The notes beneath the pieces were generated by a model. That model did no database searches, was not told where the DNA came from, and saw only the letters and a list, made by a program, of their open reading frames with translations. This document shows positions 45,420-56,842 of a stretch of DNA of 64,000 nucleotides, piece after piece. The position numbers and the translations under genes are program-made. The DNA is from Toxonevra muliebris (taxonomy: Eukaryota; Arthropoda; Insecta; Diptera; Pallopteridae), in contig OY829329.1 of assembly GCA_963691655.1 (NCBI GenBank), positions 12,352,708 to 12,416,707 of the forward strand, written 5' to 3'. Numbering within the stretch: the first letter of the stretch is position 1; each line of letters begins with the position of its first letter.

Positions 45420-45970
45420 TGGTAAAAAAATTGTGTTTCTTTTTTATTAAATTTCAATCGCTCACAATTTTTACAAAATTTGTCCAAATACGCCAAATTT
45501 TTCATATTTTGTGGAAAAAACTATTTACTCAAGCATGATTTCCCAAATATTTTTAAATTTTTGTTTACTTTTTTGGAAATACAAGTTTTGCTATGGGTCA
45601 CCGGTAACCCTAAGATCTTCAATGGAAACTTTTTAAGAACCTTTTTACAATGAAATGAGGGTCGAAGAATGCAAATTGGGACTCGATTTCGCTTTAACGG
45701 TTCTAGTTTCCCTTAAGTCAAGAAAGGGTTAAGTAAAAACTTACTTTGTCTATCTTTAAAAATATATCTAATAAGAATTTACAGAAAAAATTCATGAAAA
45801 AATCCCATTGAGGGCCACAGGGTCACTGGTAACCCATAAAAGTTCAAGACTTCAGAGGCGCAAAATGTCTGTTTTGATCAAAAGTTGCAAGAAGATAGTG
45901 GAGTGAGATAATACGAATCCGGATTCGGTTTTGTGCTATCTCCTTTGGTTTCCTTAAGGTCCCACAAGGG
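45420..45970 (-). mobile_element. TTAA-type element, family 1, copy C
   Basis: Inverted relative to copies A and B; TTAA at 45971-45974 marks one end, the other is truncated near 45420. Contains two versions of the palindrome, near 45596 and 45830 (GGGTCACYGGTAACCC). An internal TTAACCC near 45725-45731 starts the second half, showing the element is built of two related halves. Confidence 0.65.
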
Positions 45971-45989
45971 TTAATAGGAAGGCATTAGG

Positions 45990-46135
45990 AAATTAGGGCC
46001 AGTCGTTCAATGATCTCTGTCGAGGTTGTGGCTCTGAGGCAGAGAAAGGAACAGTCCTTCATTTCATGTATCAATGGAGACGAAAACCCCTTCACGAGTC
46101 TGTCCGAGTTACCATCCATAAATATCAAACATTTA
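45990..46135 (+). pseudogene. Possible LINE C-terminal relic
   Basis: Reads QSFNDLCRGCGSEAEKGTVL, then HFMYQWRRKPLHE. The CRxC start, acidic middle and H at the expected position recall the knuckle of insect LINE ORF2 ends, but the last cysteine is replaced. Ends at TAA. Weak. Confidence 0.4.
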
Positions 46136-46259
46136 GCTAAATTTTGAATGGATTCCTCGTGTTTCCCCACCCACTCCATAACTGGCAGAGTCATTTTCAG
46201 TTCAATTGTAATATCAGAATGAGACATTAAGTGTGTTTTCACACAGAAGTCTGCCACTT

Positions 46260-47190
46260 CAACTCACTTACTGTGAGTAGGTTAGTGCTGTAACCAATTT
46301 TTTTTCTTTAATAATTTTAAAATTCTGGTCACATTCTAATCTTCATACTTTCTTTTCAGCAAAACTTGAAAAATTCTTAAGCGAAAAATAAAAGCGGCAA
46401 CTTCACTTTCTACACACACACACACTTAACAGTTGAAGAGGTCGGTTAATGATTAAAACGAAGCAAAACGTAAAATTCTCTAACACGTTTTTCTTTATTT
46501 ATTTATTTATTTGTAACTCTTATTTATTTAGCATATTGAAACAAATTTCTAAAAATCAAAAACATCAACGCAACAACGAAAAACGATAAAACATTTAAAG
46601 TTTTTAACTTTAATGCGCACCTCCATCCACACTCCAAATGAAATCTAAGTCAATCGTTGTTTGTTTGTTTGTTGAATAATTTTTGTTGCTTTTTGGTGCT
46701 TTTTGTTTGTTTTTTTTTTTTTTTTGTTTATCTGTTATTGTTGTTGTTGTCAGCGATAAACAGCAATAACAGAAACTATAAAATTATTGTCAACAAACCT
46801 AAAGCTTAAAGTCAACCACCAGTCAGTCAGTCACACTTATTATCAAAACATTATCGACATCATCATCTTCATCTTCTTCATTTTATCTAATACAATCTCA
46901 TTATTGATCGGTCGGTCGGTCGGTCGCGCTTATACAAATGTAAGCCATAAATGAGTGTGTGCATTTAAAAGAAGCGCGTTAAAATCAAAATTCATGCACA
47001 CACACTCCAAAACATACAACAAACATAACAACAACAACTATGAAGGCCATCATTATCTTTTTGTAATACTTCTTCAACTTTTTTTGTCTTTTTTTTTAGT
47101 TCCTCATCATCTTCTTTCTACCTACCATCAACAATTTGTACTTCTACTTTGTTGTTGTATGCACATATACATATGCACTTACATATCTAC
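46260..47190. other. Unique non-coding DNA with microsatellites
   Basis: No gene. (TTTA)n near 46493-46513, (TTTG)n near 46660-46675, TTGTTG near 46736-46751, and (TCGG)n at 46907-46926. Fly-like intron or flank. Confidence 0.5.
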
Positions 47191-47609
47191 ACACTAGCGG
47201 CTGTCAGGGGGTTTTGATGTTAACCACCTTCCCCCTCCCCCCTGCCATTTACCGATAAAACTTTCATGCATTTGAGGAAATTTAAGTTCCTGTGGCCCCC
47301 TCATTTAACTCAATATTGTGGTAGATTAAGACAAAATTAAAAAAAAAAAAAACACCGATATCTCGCTCGATTTACGAGATACTGGGCGACAAAGTCTGAA
47401 TCAGACCAGTTGTCAAGAAGTCCAGTAACAGGAGAATAAACGCGCATCCACGTTTTATATAGGTTAGAGGGAGGGAAGCTTACGCGTTATTTTTCTGATT
47501 AACAAAAACAACACGTACATACGCCACCCTTCCACCTCAAATTAGCCTAATCACACTCCAATTATTTTTTCATACAAGGTGTGCCGCGAATTTTTTATTC
47601 AATTTTTTG

Positions 47610-47800
47610 ATCGTTTACTGTTGTAATTATCTTAGAAAATCAAATACTTTTACTAGAGACTTGTGATTCAATCCCATGTGGAGCCGACAAAATTAAAACA
47701 AAAAAATATTTAATTAAAAAAAAAAAATTGTTTTGACATTGAACCACAAGTCTGTAATAAGTATAAGTATTTTTTACCGTAATTACAACAACAAATGATT
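47610..47800. repeat. Foldback repeat
   Basis: The left arm (TTGTTGTAATTA-like block, AAATACTT, GACTTGTGATTCAAT) is mirrored on the right by ATTGAACCACAAGTC, AAGTATTT and TAATTACAACAACAA. The spacer is A-rich. Arms are about 70 bp. Confidence 0.6.
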
Positions 47801-48284
47801 CCATTACTTACTTACGTAGTGTGACTGGCTTGATTCTAATGTAAGAAACTCGGTTTTTTTGCATTATTCTGGGAAATGTGCACCTCGTAGGTCATTCATA
47901 GGTTCTAGAACCCTCCATAATTTTTAACAAGGAACATTTTCTTCAAATGCAGTATAATAGTTTTTTTAGCCGATTTTTTTTATTGGCCATTTATCGAAAA
48001 AGAAGATAACAGACCCCATTTTCAAGAGGAAGGGTGGGAGGTGGAGGAGAAGTGCGTATTCAAAAATTATTTATCTCTTTATGCTTAACAAATTTTCCTC
48101 AGACATCAAATTCGTATCTGTTAAGATAAACCAATTTTTAACCAGCACCTGAAGACCCTATTTTTCCGACTTCTGGTCCATATTGTGGGAACTAAAGGTG
48201 ATGGAGAAAAACAGAGTACGCAGTTGTGAACAGCGTTGCTAAATTACTATAAAACCGTTGGAAAATCTCGCGCATAAGACAAAA

Positions 48285-48811
48285 GCCCCATTTACAATGG
48301 AGCGAGAACGCGAGGCGATGTTCGAAAGCGTCACGTCGACAAATTTTCATTCAATGTGTTTCAATGTGCACATATACAATGAAGCGAGGCGAGTTCTCGT
48401 CTCGCCAGTGAATTTCGAAAATTTGAAAAAATTTCGCGAGCGAGACGCTATGTTGATACATGTAGAGCTGCCAGATGTACTACATACTGTTGAAATGAAA
48501 TAAAATATAAAGTATATTAGTAGAAAACTGTGGAAAAACGGAATAATCCTTAGTGCAGCAATTATTTAAAAGCACGCCACACTTTTTTTATTAAATTTTC
48601 CTGAAAATAAATTGATTTTAAAATATATACACAATTTTTGGCAATGAATGATGGTAACTCTTAATAAAGTTAACACACTTTAAACATCTGTTTCATATTA
48701 ATCGCGCCTCGCTTAATTGTAAATTGAGCAACGAGAATAGCAACGAGTGCTCTCATTTCCGAAATCGTCTTCGAAACACGCCTCGCGTCCTCGCTCCATT
48801 GTAAATGGGGC
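48285..48811. mobile_element. MITE with 32-bp inverted ends (PIF-like)
   Basis: Starts GCCCCATTTACAATGGAGCG and ends in its complement; 32 bp pair with one mismatch. Flanks are AAA (left) and TAA (right), consistent with a 3-bp target with one change. 527 bp. The frame open over 48258-48503 is chance. Confidence 0.8.
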
Positions 48812-49538
48812 TAAGAGTTGAAATTTTATTGCACTGCGTTATTTTTCCATATTCTACTAAAATATAGTATAAAATCAGGGAGCAACAGAAACTAAACTTG
48901 GTCGACCGATATCACGTAAACCGGACGAGATATCAACTCCCTTATCCATACGAAAAGTTTTTTTTTTGCTTTATTCTATCAGATCTAGTGCCGAATAAGC
49001 TGCAGACGGGAACTAAAAAAACAATTTTAAGCGGGAAGGCCACTGGAACGGGTCAAAATTTTTTATCTTATATCAAAGTTTATATATTCAAAAATATGTG
49101 AACAAAATTCCAAGTCAAAATTCCTAAAAAATTGCCTGAGTTACAGCCATTTTAGTGATAGTAAGTGGACTGAAAACTTAATGGACTGAAAACTTTAAAC
49201 GCGGTTTTTCTCAGAGCGACTTTTTTCGAACTGGTCGCGTCGATAACTCGATCAAATATTAGCCGATTTTAAATTTTTTTCATTTTGTTCGTCTTTCCTG
49301 TGGCTATTGTTAAGCGTGGCTGATTTTCAAATATTTGATTTTTACTATTTTTAAGCACTTTTGAAACAAAAAAAGGGTCGAAAACATGAAAAAATTTTCA
49401 ATCAGTGGGATGAGAATTATACTCATAGATTATTAAAAACTAAAAATGAGTGGAAATTTTTTTTCGGGCTCCACGGATACGCCCATATCTTCAAAACTAT
49501 TGAATATCTTTTAATAAAAATGAATGGAAATATTGTTA

Positions 49539-50764
49539 AGGAGTGAAATTGAAAAAATCTTAACACACGTTTTACCTAATAATTTTTTTTGGGTGTAAAA
49601 TTTAAAAGTTTCTTTGATCTAGTTATCTTTCAAAAATATGTCAGTCGTTATTTTTAATGACAAACATGTTGATTTATTGTGAGTTTGATCAAAATGAGTG
49701 AAGAAAATGAAGTACGTCTTAAAATTATTAAAAATTTTCAAAAAAATCCAAATTGGTCCTACAAAAAATTGGCCAAAGAATTGAAGGTCTGCCGTCAAAC
49801 TGTTTCCAATGTTATTAAATAGTTTCAGGAGAATTTGACCATCGATGGGAGACCTGGTTCGGGAAGAAAACAAGGACCACATGATATTGGGAAAGCCAAG
49901 AAAATAGAAAGCATATTGAAAAGATCTCCAAACACATCTGGTAAAAAAGCTGCCCGATTAGTCCAGTGCTCTGACTACATACCAGTGCTCTGGAAACATA
50001 CAAAGTCCAAAAAGTTCCAGACAGGAATGCTGCAAGAAATTTAGACGCCAAAAGTAGGGCTCGAAATCGAATTTCATACAAAGATTTTACGCAGCTTCCG
50101 AGTCAAAATTTGTATGTTGCTGATGCTCGAGGAAATGTTGAAGAACAATTTAGGATCCAAAAGCAGACTAAATTTCCTAAAAAACTCCTGGTATGGCAAG
50201 CTATATGCAGTTGCGGCAAAAGAAGCAAGTCATTTGTTACCGTGGGCTCTATAAATAACGAAATATACATCAAAGAACGTTTGAAAAAATGACTTCTTCC
50301 TTTCATAAGAGAGCACAATATGTCCACATATTTTTGGGCTGATTTGGCATCATGTCACTACGGCAAGAAAGCTCTGGAGTGGCACCAAAGTAATAACATA
50401 GTTTTTCTACCAAGAGAGACCAATCCTCCAAATTGTCCGGAGCTAAGACCAGTGGAGAGATATTGGACTCTTGTGAAAAGAAACTTAAAGAGCACAAAAA
50501 AGGTGTCCCAAAATATCGAAGATTTTAAAAGGAGATGGGCAAACTGTCCCAAAAAGGTGTCTGAAACAACTATCAAATCTCTAATGGAAGGCTTACCAAA
50601 AAATGCCCACGAGTTCATAAATAGTGGTTAGAACTATAAAAGCTATATTTTTCTGTAATCTGTAAAATATTATCAATTAAATAAAAAAAAATCAAAACTC
50701 TAAAACCAACAGTTTAAAAATTATTGAATTTTATATATGTTAAGATTTTTTCGATCTCACTCCT
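49539..50764 (+). mobile_element. DD37E transposon, third copy
   Basis: Inverted ends AGGAGTGAAATTGAAAAAAT and complement of AGGAGTGAGATCGAAAAAAT continue through CTTAACA. TA precedes the left end; the right flank reads TG, probably a mutated TA. 1226 bp. Termini differ from the other two DD37E copies, so three subfamilies are represented. Confidence 0.85.
49694..50631 (+). pseudogene. DD37E transposase lacking first aspartate
   Basis: ATG at 49694: MSEENEVRLKIIKNFQKNPN, then helix-turn-helix YKKLAKELKVCRQTVSNVIK and a TAG. The linker GRPGSGRKQGPHD is well kept. After RNAARNLDAKSRARN about 25 residues are missing, removing the MDDETYVK block and first catalytic aspartate. The rest is good: LLVWQAICSCGKRSKSF, a TGA after RLKK, FWADLASCHYGKKALEW (second D) and NPPNCPELRPVERYW (E), with 37 residues between D and E. 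Ends INSG and TAG. Non-functional. Confidence 0.9.
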
Positions 50765-50953
50765 TGGAAGTGCACTTAATAAAATGAATTTAAAGCGATC
50801 CCCATATTCCTTTATTTGACAGATCAAAAAAATTCCCGAAAATCGCTCATTTTTCCAGCCGCCGCAGTGGCCTTTCCCCTTAAAGCCCTTAAGGACCTGA
50901 AAAATTAAAATCCCTCCTCTTCGAAAATATCTGGTTCCGCTACTGTATCTACA

Positions 50954-51990
50954 TAGTATGTGAGTAAATCTTTTACAAATACCGTTGCCTCTGTCTGCGG
51001 CTGTATCTGTGTCTGTCGCACAGGTGAAAGTCTTTCCCCTCGAGCATTTTTCTGTTTATAGTTTTCTTATTTTATTTTATGTTTTTGTTTTTTACCTTTA
51101 GGAATTCTTTTTTTTTTTTTTTTGTAATTTCGTTAAGATTTTTGTGTTGAATGCGAAATTTTTATTGTTTCTTTTGCTTTATGTTTGGTATATTCTTCTG
51201 ATCACCCTTTTTTTTTTAACGAGTCATACCGGAATTGTATTACTCATGTGCAGCATTTAAATTTAATAAATACTTACGTACATACAGAAATTCTGAGTTA
51301 AAGAGATGTTAACTTACTTTTTTAAGGAAAGAAACCATTGAGTTGTTGAAATCGATGTATGGAGAGTCATTTGTTTAATTTCACATTTAAAACTGATTTG
51401 TAAAGTTTTAGCGTATAGAAGGGAATATTCTTACGGCTATTATCAATGAAATCAACAGTTCCATACCCCAAATGGATGTGTGATGTAAGTATGTTTACTC
51501 CAACTTTTAAGCTTTAAAAGCCGCCTCGAAGAAAGAATATAGACATTCTCACATAATAAATATTTTTTATTCTATTATGTCATATACGAGGATGACGGCC
51601 ACGCAATGTTCTGATTAGTTTAGGCAAAAATGTATCAATCGAGTTGTTGGTCCTATATGTTTTTGAGAATTGCTATTTCATTTCACATTCTGGTTGGTTT
51701 TCAAGTCGATCCGTTTTGTCCATAGGTAATAATAAGGTTATAGCAGCGCTGCAAAAACAAAAAATCGACCGTACATTTTGTTATTGTATGCAGGGTTGGA
51801 AATCCCTTTCTTCTGTCAAATTGCTGACTTATTTTGCTTTCATATTTTTTAATTAGACAAATAAATCGGGAAGAAGAAGAGAGCTATGCTATGCTATGAC
51901 ATAACCTTATTATTGAGCCATGGTTTTTTCCAAAAATCAATTTGATCTGTGAGCGAATCGTAGCATACTGGCTAAAGAGATTTCTAACAA
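50954..51990. other. Non-coding DNA, no assignment
   Basis: No gene or repeat ends recognised; T-runs near 51108-51123 and 51209-51218. Confidence 0.45.
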
Positions 51991-51991
51991 A

Positions 51992-52276
51992 TGAGAGGCT
52001 GAAAGGAAAAGTGGTATAACTTCTACGTTCAGAAAAAAATGGAATAATTTTACTTAAGAGCAAAAGCAAAACGAAATATGTTCAGAGCGAAAACGGAATA
52101 AAAAATTGTGCTGTTCTTGCTCTGAAATAATTGTTATACCATTTTTGTTCTTACTTTTAAGGCGTTTCATTTTCACTCTAAACCGTATTACTTATGCCAT
52201 TCTTGCACTGACACACTAAATTATTTCACTTTTGCTCTTATATAAATTTTAGCTCGCTTTTCCTCTCAGCCTGTCA
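51992..52276. mobile_element. Palindromic MITE, tandem copy 1
   Basis: Starts TGAGAGGCTGAAAGGAAAAG and ends in the imperfect complement (CTTTTCCTCTCAGCCTGTCA). Interior arms also pair: GTGGTATAAC with GTTATACCAT, TTCAGAGC with GCTCTGAA, AAGAGCAAAAG with CTTTTGCTCTT. Folds almost end to end. Copy 2 follows after 42 bp. Confidence 0.75.
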
Positions 52277-52318
52277 TTTACCATTCGAAAGTGATATAAA
52301 ACCGAATCGTCCTCATTT

Positions 52319-52628
52319 GAGAGGCTGAAAGGAAAAGTGGTATAACTTTTACGTTCAGAAAAAGTGGAATAATTTTACTTAAGAGCAAAAGCAAAACAAA
52401 ATAAGTTCAGAGCAAAAGTGAAACGAAATATGTTCAGAGCGAAAACGGAATAAAAAATTATGCTGTTCTTGCTCTGAAAGAATTGTTATACCATTTTTGT
52501 TCTTACTTTTATAGCGTTTCATTTTTACTCTAAACCGTATTACTTATGCCATTCTTGCACTGACACACTAAATTATTTCACTTTTGCTCTTATATAAATT
52601 TTAGTTCGCTTTTCCTCTCAGCCTGTCA
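52319..52628. mobile_element. Palindromic MITE, tandem copy 2
   Basis: Same orientation and about 95% like copy 1, with an extra ~26-bp internal repeat around GTTCAGAGCAAAAGTGAAAC. The two copies and 42-bp spacer may result from one insertion followed by tandem duplication. Confidence 0.75.
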
Positions 52629-52939
52629 AATCTTCCCTAAAAAATCTTTCTTAGGGTATGGATTCGACTATTTAGTAAAATTTGATAGAACAGATGTTTG
52701 ACGATTTCTAGTATGAACGCGTGCCAATTTTAAAACGACCTACCAATTTTCTTCATTATTTCAGAAACATTTTATTGAAACCAAAAAACAAATACCTAGC
52801 GAATTCCGAAACGATCGTCTGATCTACTAGTTCTAGCATTATTGTTCATTTAAAGTCTATTAATTTTAAATATTTAAATAAAAACCAAATTATTGCTACA
52901 TTATTATTTAATATATTAGTTAATTACTAATTAATTCAA

Positions 52940-53215
52940 TATCTCCTCTTCTAGCATTCACACACGCCTTCGATCTGTCAGAGAATTGCAATACGATCCA
53001 CTGTAGAATTTGTTGATCAATTTCATCACAAGCTCTTTTCAGAGAGCATTCAATCGACGCTAAGCAGCTTTCTTATGAATCACAAGCCTTGTTTTTCAAA
53101 ATACTTCATACGAAATAAGCCATTGGATTAAAATCAGGAGAGTACGGTGGACATTTTTGAGCACTGAAAAAACAGAGAAAATTGTTGTGCATCCAAAATT
53201 GCATCGATTTTACCA
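52940..53215 (-). pseudogene. Tc1/mariner-type transposase C-terminal relic
   Basis: The minus strand reads CPPYSPDFNPMAYFV, then after a stop SILKNKACDS, later LASIECSLKRACDEID and DRSKACVNARRGDI. This is the C-terminal third of a Tc1/mariner transposase of the group ending in LKACVxAxGGxIE. The third acidic residue in NPMDYFVW is alanine here. Two stops. No inverted ends were found. 52629-52939 holds nothing else recognised. Confidence 0.7.
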
Positions 53216-53389
53216 TGTGTGAAGATTGGAAAAATTAGTTAATATTTCCAAATATAACTTGAGCCCAGGATAGAACACATTACTTACAATGCTCCGGTAG
53301 ACCACCTGTTTAATTTTAACATCTCCACAACAAAAATAAAGAACATTCGGACATTGTCGGAAACTCCAGAATACACCCACACTGATACA

Positions 53390-53655
53390 GGTTAATTCTG
53401 CATTGAGATTCCATGAACCTTGGCTAAACTCCTACATATCACGACTTGATAACGACATTGAAGATCGCTGTCCACAGTGTAATCAAACTCCAAATGATTT
53501 AAATAGATGCAATCCTCAACTAAACCGACAGACTTGACCACAATATTTCTATGGACTAAGTCTACAGATGCTGCCCAATTCCTAGGTTTGGAATTAACTG
53601 ACTTTAACAATGTATTGGATCAACTAAATATTTTAATGCTGCTACAACAACAACA
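53390..53655 (+). pseudogene. jockey-clade LINE ORF2 C-terminal relic
   Basis: Reads YISRLDNDIEDRCPQCNQTP and NDLNRCNPQLNR, then after a frameshift TTIFLWTKSTDAAQFLGLEL and a stop region, followed by CTGCTACAACAACAACAG. The order I-x-P-x-CPxCxxxPHDTNHLFxC...SLW...FLGL followed by a (CAA)n tail is that of jockey-type LINEs of flies. Truncated and frameshifted. Confidence 0.75.
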
Positions 53656-53740
53656 GCCGAAGCAGGTTTTTGAATCCGCCCAACTCATCTGTTGTATTGC
53701 AATAAAGATGACAGCCACATACAATAATTTTGAACCTTGA

Positions 53741-54610
53741 AACTTCTTTGCTCATTTGAGATGCTAATGAGCCTTTTTCAAAAGCTTCATTGAAGTTAGT
53801 AATTGTTTCTGTTCCATAAGTATTACAGACTTCTATAATCGAAGGATCGTTTCTCATAGAAGAGTCAACATAAATCGTAAAAAATTATTATTGTTAAATT
53901 CAATAATCACAGACAAATATATATTAATTTTACATAGTAATCTGTTTTCTATTGTTTTTTACTTTTAATGGATTTACATAAATATCAAAAAAAAAAAAAA
54001 ATATTGATGAGAATTTCCATTTCAATCATTTTGTCAAACTAAATTTGTTGATTTATTTGATTAATGGCGTTAAAATTTTGAAAAAAAAAAAACAAAAACA
54101 CGCAAAAACAACGAAAGCGAATTAAAGGCAATATTGCATAAAGATTCAAATTGGCACACACACATACCGTCGCCTGAGGATTGATTTGGCGTATGTGTAT
54201 ACGAATACTTATACCTATACGCCAAATCAATTCTCAGTCGACGATACGTTGAAGTAATTTGTATTTGTGCAAATAGAAAATCAGAAAAAAAAAATCATTA
54301 ATTTAACTATCTATAAAAACAAAAATCTATGAAATTATTAAATAAATTATGTAATTTCCACTGAAAATTTTATAGCTACACATATTTTCGATTTGAACCT
54401 TACACATGCTGAATACAGGGTGAATAAATATAATTTGCCATAACACCAAAAAAAAAGAATCCTAGTGAAATTAGTATTTTAGGTACGTTAATTTCGTATT
54501 CAGTAGGCACATTAACTTTATTTTCCATTGCCCATCTCTGGTAACAAGAGAATGAGAGCAGAAAGAATGTTTGTGAATTCCGTTATTTTCATGACAATCA
54601 TCGTTTTCGT
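53741..54610. other. Non-coding DNA, no assignment
   Basis: No gene. A short inverted pair near 54188 and 54220 (CGCCAAATCAA/TTGATTTGGCG). Poly-A near 53989. Confidence 0.45.
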
Positions 54611-54616
54611 CCTCTC

Positions 54617-55285
54617 AATTAACACATACATACATACAAGTGAGAGCATACTCTCGCAACTTCGAAAAGGGGCGGGAGTAGAGAGCATTGAAACGGAATA
54701 TCTTTTGAGAGCCGGCAACACATACATACATGCAAGTGACAGCACATTGGGACAACTTTAGCTCACTCTCTCTTTCGCTCTCATTCATTAAGCACAGACA
54801 TAAACCAGCAAAACTGTTATATTTTAAATCAAAATCTACCCACTGCTGATTTCTGTACGCCTGGTATTTTGTGGGCTGGTAAAAATATGGGAAAAAGATG
54901 ATGACGTCATGCAGTAAGCATAGACACAAACCAGTAAAACTGTTATATTTTATCAAAATCTACCTACTGCTGATTTCTGTTCGCCTGGTATTTTGTGGGC
55001 TGACAAATATTTGAAAATAAATCTAAGAAAAACTTGAGATGATGATCATGCCGTAAGTATGTAAAGACACCTACCAGCAATTGGAATATGGAATTTTTTA
55101 AAACAAATTAATAAACGCATACATACATACAAGTGAGAGCATACTCTCGCAACTTCGAAAAGTGGCGGGAGTAGAGAGCATTGAAACGGAATATCTTTTG
55201 AGAGCTGGCAACACATACATACATCCAAGTGAGAGCATACTGGGACAACTTTAACTCACTCTCTCGCTCTCTCTCTCGTTTTTTT
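54617..55285 (+). repeat. Interleaved duplications with ACAT microsatellites
   Basis: A ~160-bp unit (54622-54780 and 55117-55280) contains ACATACATACAAGTGAGAGC, GCAACTTCGAAAAG, GGCGGGAGTAGAGAGCATTG and GGGACAACTTTA. Between the two lies a second unit repeated at about 54792-54885 and 54915-55003 (AAAACTGTTATATTTT, AAATCTACC, CTGCTGATTTCTGT, TGGTATTTTGTGGGCTG). A diverged form of the second unit recurs near 58305-58375. Non-coding. Confidence 0.75.
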
Positions 55286-55370
55286 AAGTTTTTCTTTTAT
55301 TTACCTCACATATAGAAGAAAATATAACCGTTTAGTTTTAGGTTATTGAGTTTTTTTACATTCAAATAAG

Positions 55371-55447
55371 AAGAAGCCTACAGCTCAGGGGATAACATGA
55401 AGAACTTGGAGTCTGGAGATCGCGGGTTCGAACCTCTGCAGAGTTGA
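55371..55447 (+). repeat. tRNA-like sequence T1
   Basis: A box in ACAGCTCAGGGGATAAC and B box in GGGTTCGAACCTC at normal spacing. The T stem is imperfect and no acceptor stem is convincing, so not a functional tRNA; probably a SINE head or tRNA pseudogene. Confidence 0.6.
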
Positions 55448-55520
55448 GTTTCAATAATTTAAATAAAAAAAAAATGGATTTCGTTTTCATGAGCAATTGG
55501 ATAAACAATTTATAACTAGT

Positions 55521-55593
55521 ACTTTTATAGCTCTGAGGGTAGCACAGAAAACTCGGAATCAAGGGGCAAAGAGTTCGAATCCCAGTACTGACA
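55521..55593 (+). repeat. tRNA-like sequence T2
   Basis: A box TATAGCTCTGAGGGTAG and B box GAGTTCGAATCCC. 150 bp after T1, same strand. Stems are poor. Confidence 0.6.
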
Positions 55594-55687
55594 CTTTCAA
55601 AAAACAAATGTTTTTTTTTTATATATATTTATATTTTTTGAAGCGTGTAATTCTAGCATACGATAATTTTTTATATTTCGATTAAAT

Positions 55688-55999
55688 ATCTATTAAATTG
55701 TGGTTTTGGGTATTGCAAAGTTTGTTTAAAATCATTTAAAAGCCTATTTTATGAGATAAAATCCATTTTAACTCATTTATTCCAGTATAAAGTACATTTT
55801 AATTTAATTTCAGCTTGAAATCATCTTAAAAATGCTTCATTATCTATTAAACTGTGGTTTTGAGCATTGAAAAGTGTGTTTAAATGCATTTAGAAGCCTA
55901 TTTTGAGATAAAATCATTTTTAACTAGTTTATTCTAGTAGAAAATATTCAATTATTCAATTTCAGCTTGAAATCATCTTTAAAACGCTTCATTTTCTAC
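55688..55999 (+). repeat. 154-bp tandem duplication
   Basis: Two copies (55688-55841, 55842-55999) starting ATCTATTAAA-TGTGGTTTTG and sharing AGCCTATTTT, CAGCTTGAAATCATCTT and GCTTCATT. About 85% alike. No coding potential. Confidence 0.8.
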
Positions 56000-56174
56000 T
56001 AAGGCTACTTGCTACTAGCTTCTCTTAGTCATTAATATCACGCAGATACATAATTTATGCCATAGAAATGGTTAAAAACCACCCAGGATTATTAAATAAA
56101 TAAAAAAAACCTAAATTTAAAAATGTATCTATATATACCTATAAAATTAAGAACAAAAGTAAATAAAAAAAATA

Positions 56175-56745
56175 ATCGTACGGGGAGCTCCCCAGACTCG
56201 AACTCTGCACCATCAGATTCAGAGACTTCTGTCTTCCCCGCTGAGCTATTGATCTGCTTACACTATACTCATCAAATTTATTACTTAAGTAAACAAAATT
56301 TGAGTACCACTCGGAAAAATTTAGAGAGAGTAAGATTCTTTGGGAAATAAAAAAAAAAAATTATCGTAAGAGTTCCCCCTAGATTCGAACTCTGCATCTC
56401 CGGATTCACAGGCGCTTATCTTACCCGCTCAGCTATCGATCTGCTTACACTAACCTAATCAAATGTACCACTTAAGCAAACAAAATTTGAGTACCAGTAG
56501 AAAAAGTTCAAAGAGAGTAAATTTCTTTAGGAAATAAAAAAAAAAAAAAAAAATATCGTAAGAGCACCCCCCTTGATTCGAACTCTGTACCTCCGGATTC
56601 TGAGACTTCTGTCTTACCTACTCAGCTATCAATCTGCTTACACTAACCTAATCAAATTTCTTACTTAAGCAAACAAAATTTAAGTATCACTAGGAAAAAT
56701 TCAAAGAGAGTAAATTTCTTTAGGAAATAAAAAACAAATTAAAAA
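56175..56745 (-). repeat. Three tandem ~190-bp units with tRNA-like heads
   Basis: Units begin at 56175, 56363 and 56555. On the minus strand each has a tRNA-like head with A box ATAGCTSAGYRGG and B box AGAGTTCGARTC, preceded by a conserved leader (GTAAGCAGAT and TTTGATTAGGTTAGT type) and separated by A-runs. The three are 80-90% alike. T stems pair partly; acceptor stems do not. They look like a tandemly amplified SINE or tRNA-pseudogene unit. Confidence 0.75.
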
Positions 56746-56754
56746 AAAAAACAT

Positions 56755-56842
56755 TGCTTGCTCCACACTTGGGACTCAAACCCACACTTCCCGATTTGAA
56801 GTCTTATGTGCTACTCTCAGAGCCACAGAGACCTTTTAATTG
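56755..56842 (-). repeat. tRNA-like sequence T6
   Basis: The minus strand has A box TGGCTCTGAGAGTAGC and B box GGGTTTGAGTCCC with a 4-bp T stem (TGGG/CCCA). Adjacent to the three tandem units but of different sequence. 56843-57449 holds a purine-rich patch at 57003-57045 and nothing else recognised. Confidence 0.6.

Larger units (their letters stand above)
49031..50879. mobile_element. TTAA-flanked element, family 4
   Basis: TTAA at 49027-49030 and 50880-50883. Inverted ends GCGGGAAGGCCACTG and complement of GGGGAAAGGCCACTG. Outer sequence totals ~620 bp once the DD37E insertion is removed, a size like families 1-3. Non-coding. Confidence 0.7.
47192..50945. mobile_element. hAT-type element carrying nested insertions
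   Basis: Ends CACTAGCGGCTG and CCGCTACTG (inverted CASTAGCGG) are flanked by the perfect 8-bp duplication TATCTACA at 47184-47191 and 50946-50953. C-rich and G-rich tracts follow the left end. 3754 bp in total, but much of this is later insertions: a foldback (47610-47800), a TTA-type MITE (48285-48811) and a TTAA element (49031-50879) that itself contains a DD37E transposon. No hAT transposase was recognised. The terminal repeat is short, so the call rests mainly on the target duplication. Confidence 0.6.

Noticed and set aside
45985..46257. 90-codon minus-strand frame
   Set aside because: No recognisable domain; the + strand shows a possible LINE knuckle in the same interval.
48258..48503. 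81-codon + strand frame
   Set aside because: Lies across the terminal inverted repeat of a MITE (48285-48811) and has no recognisable domain.
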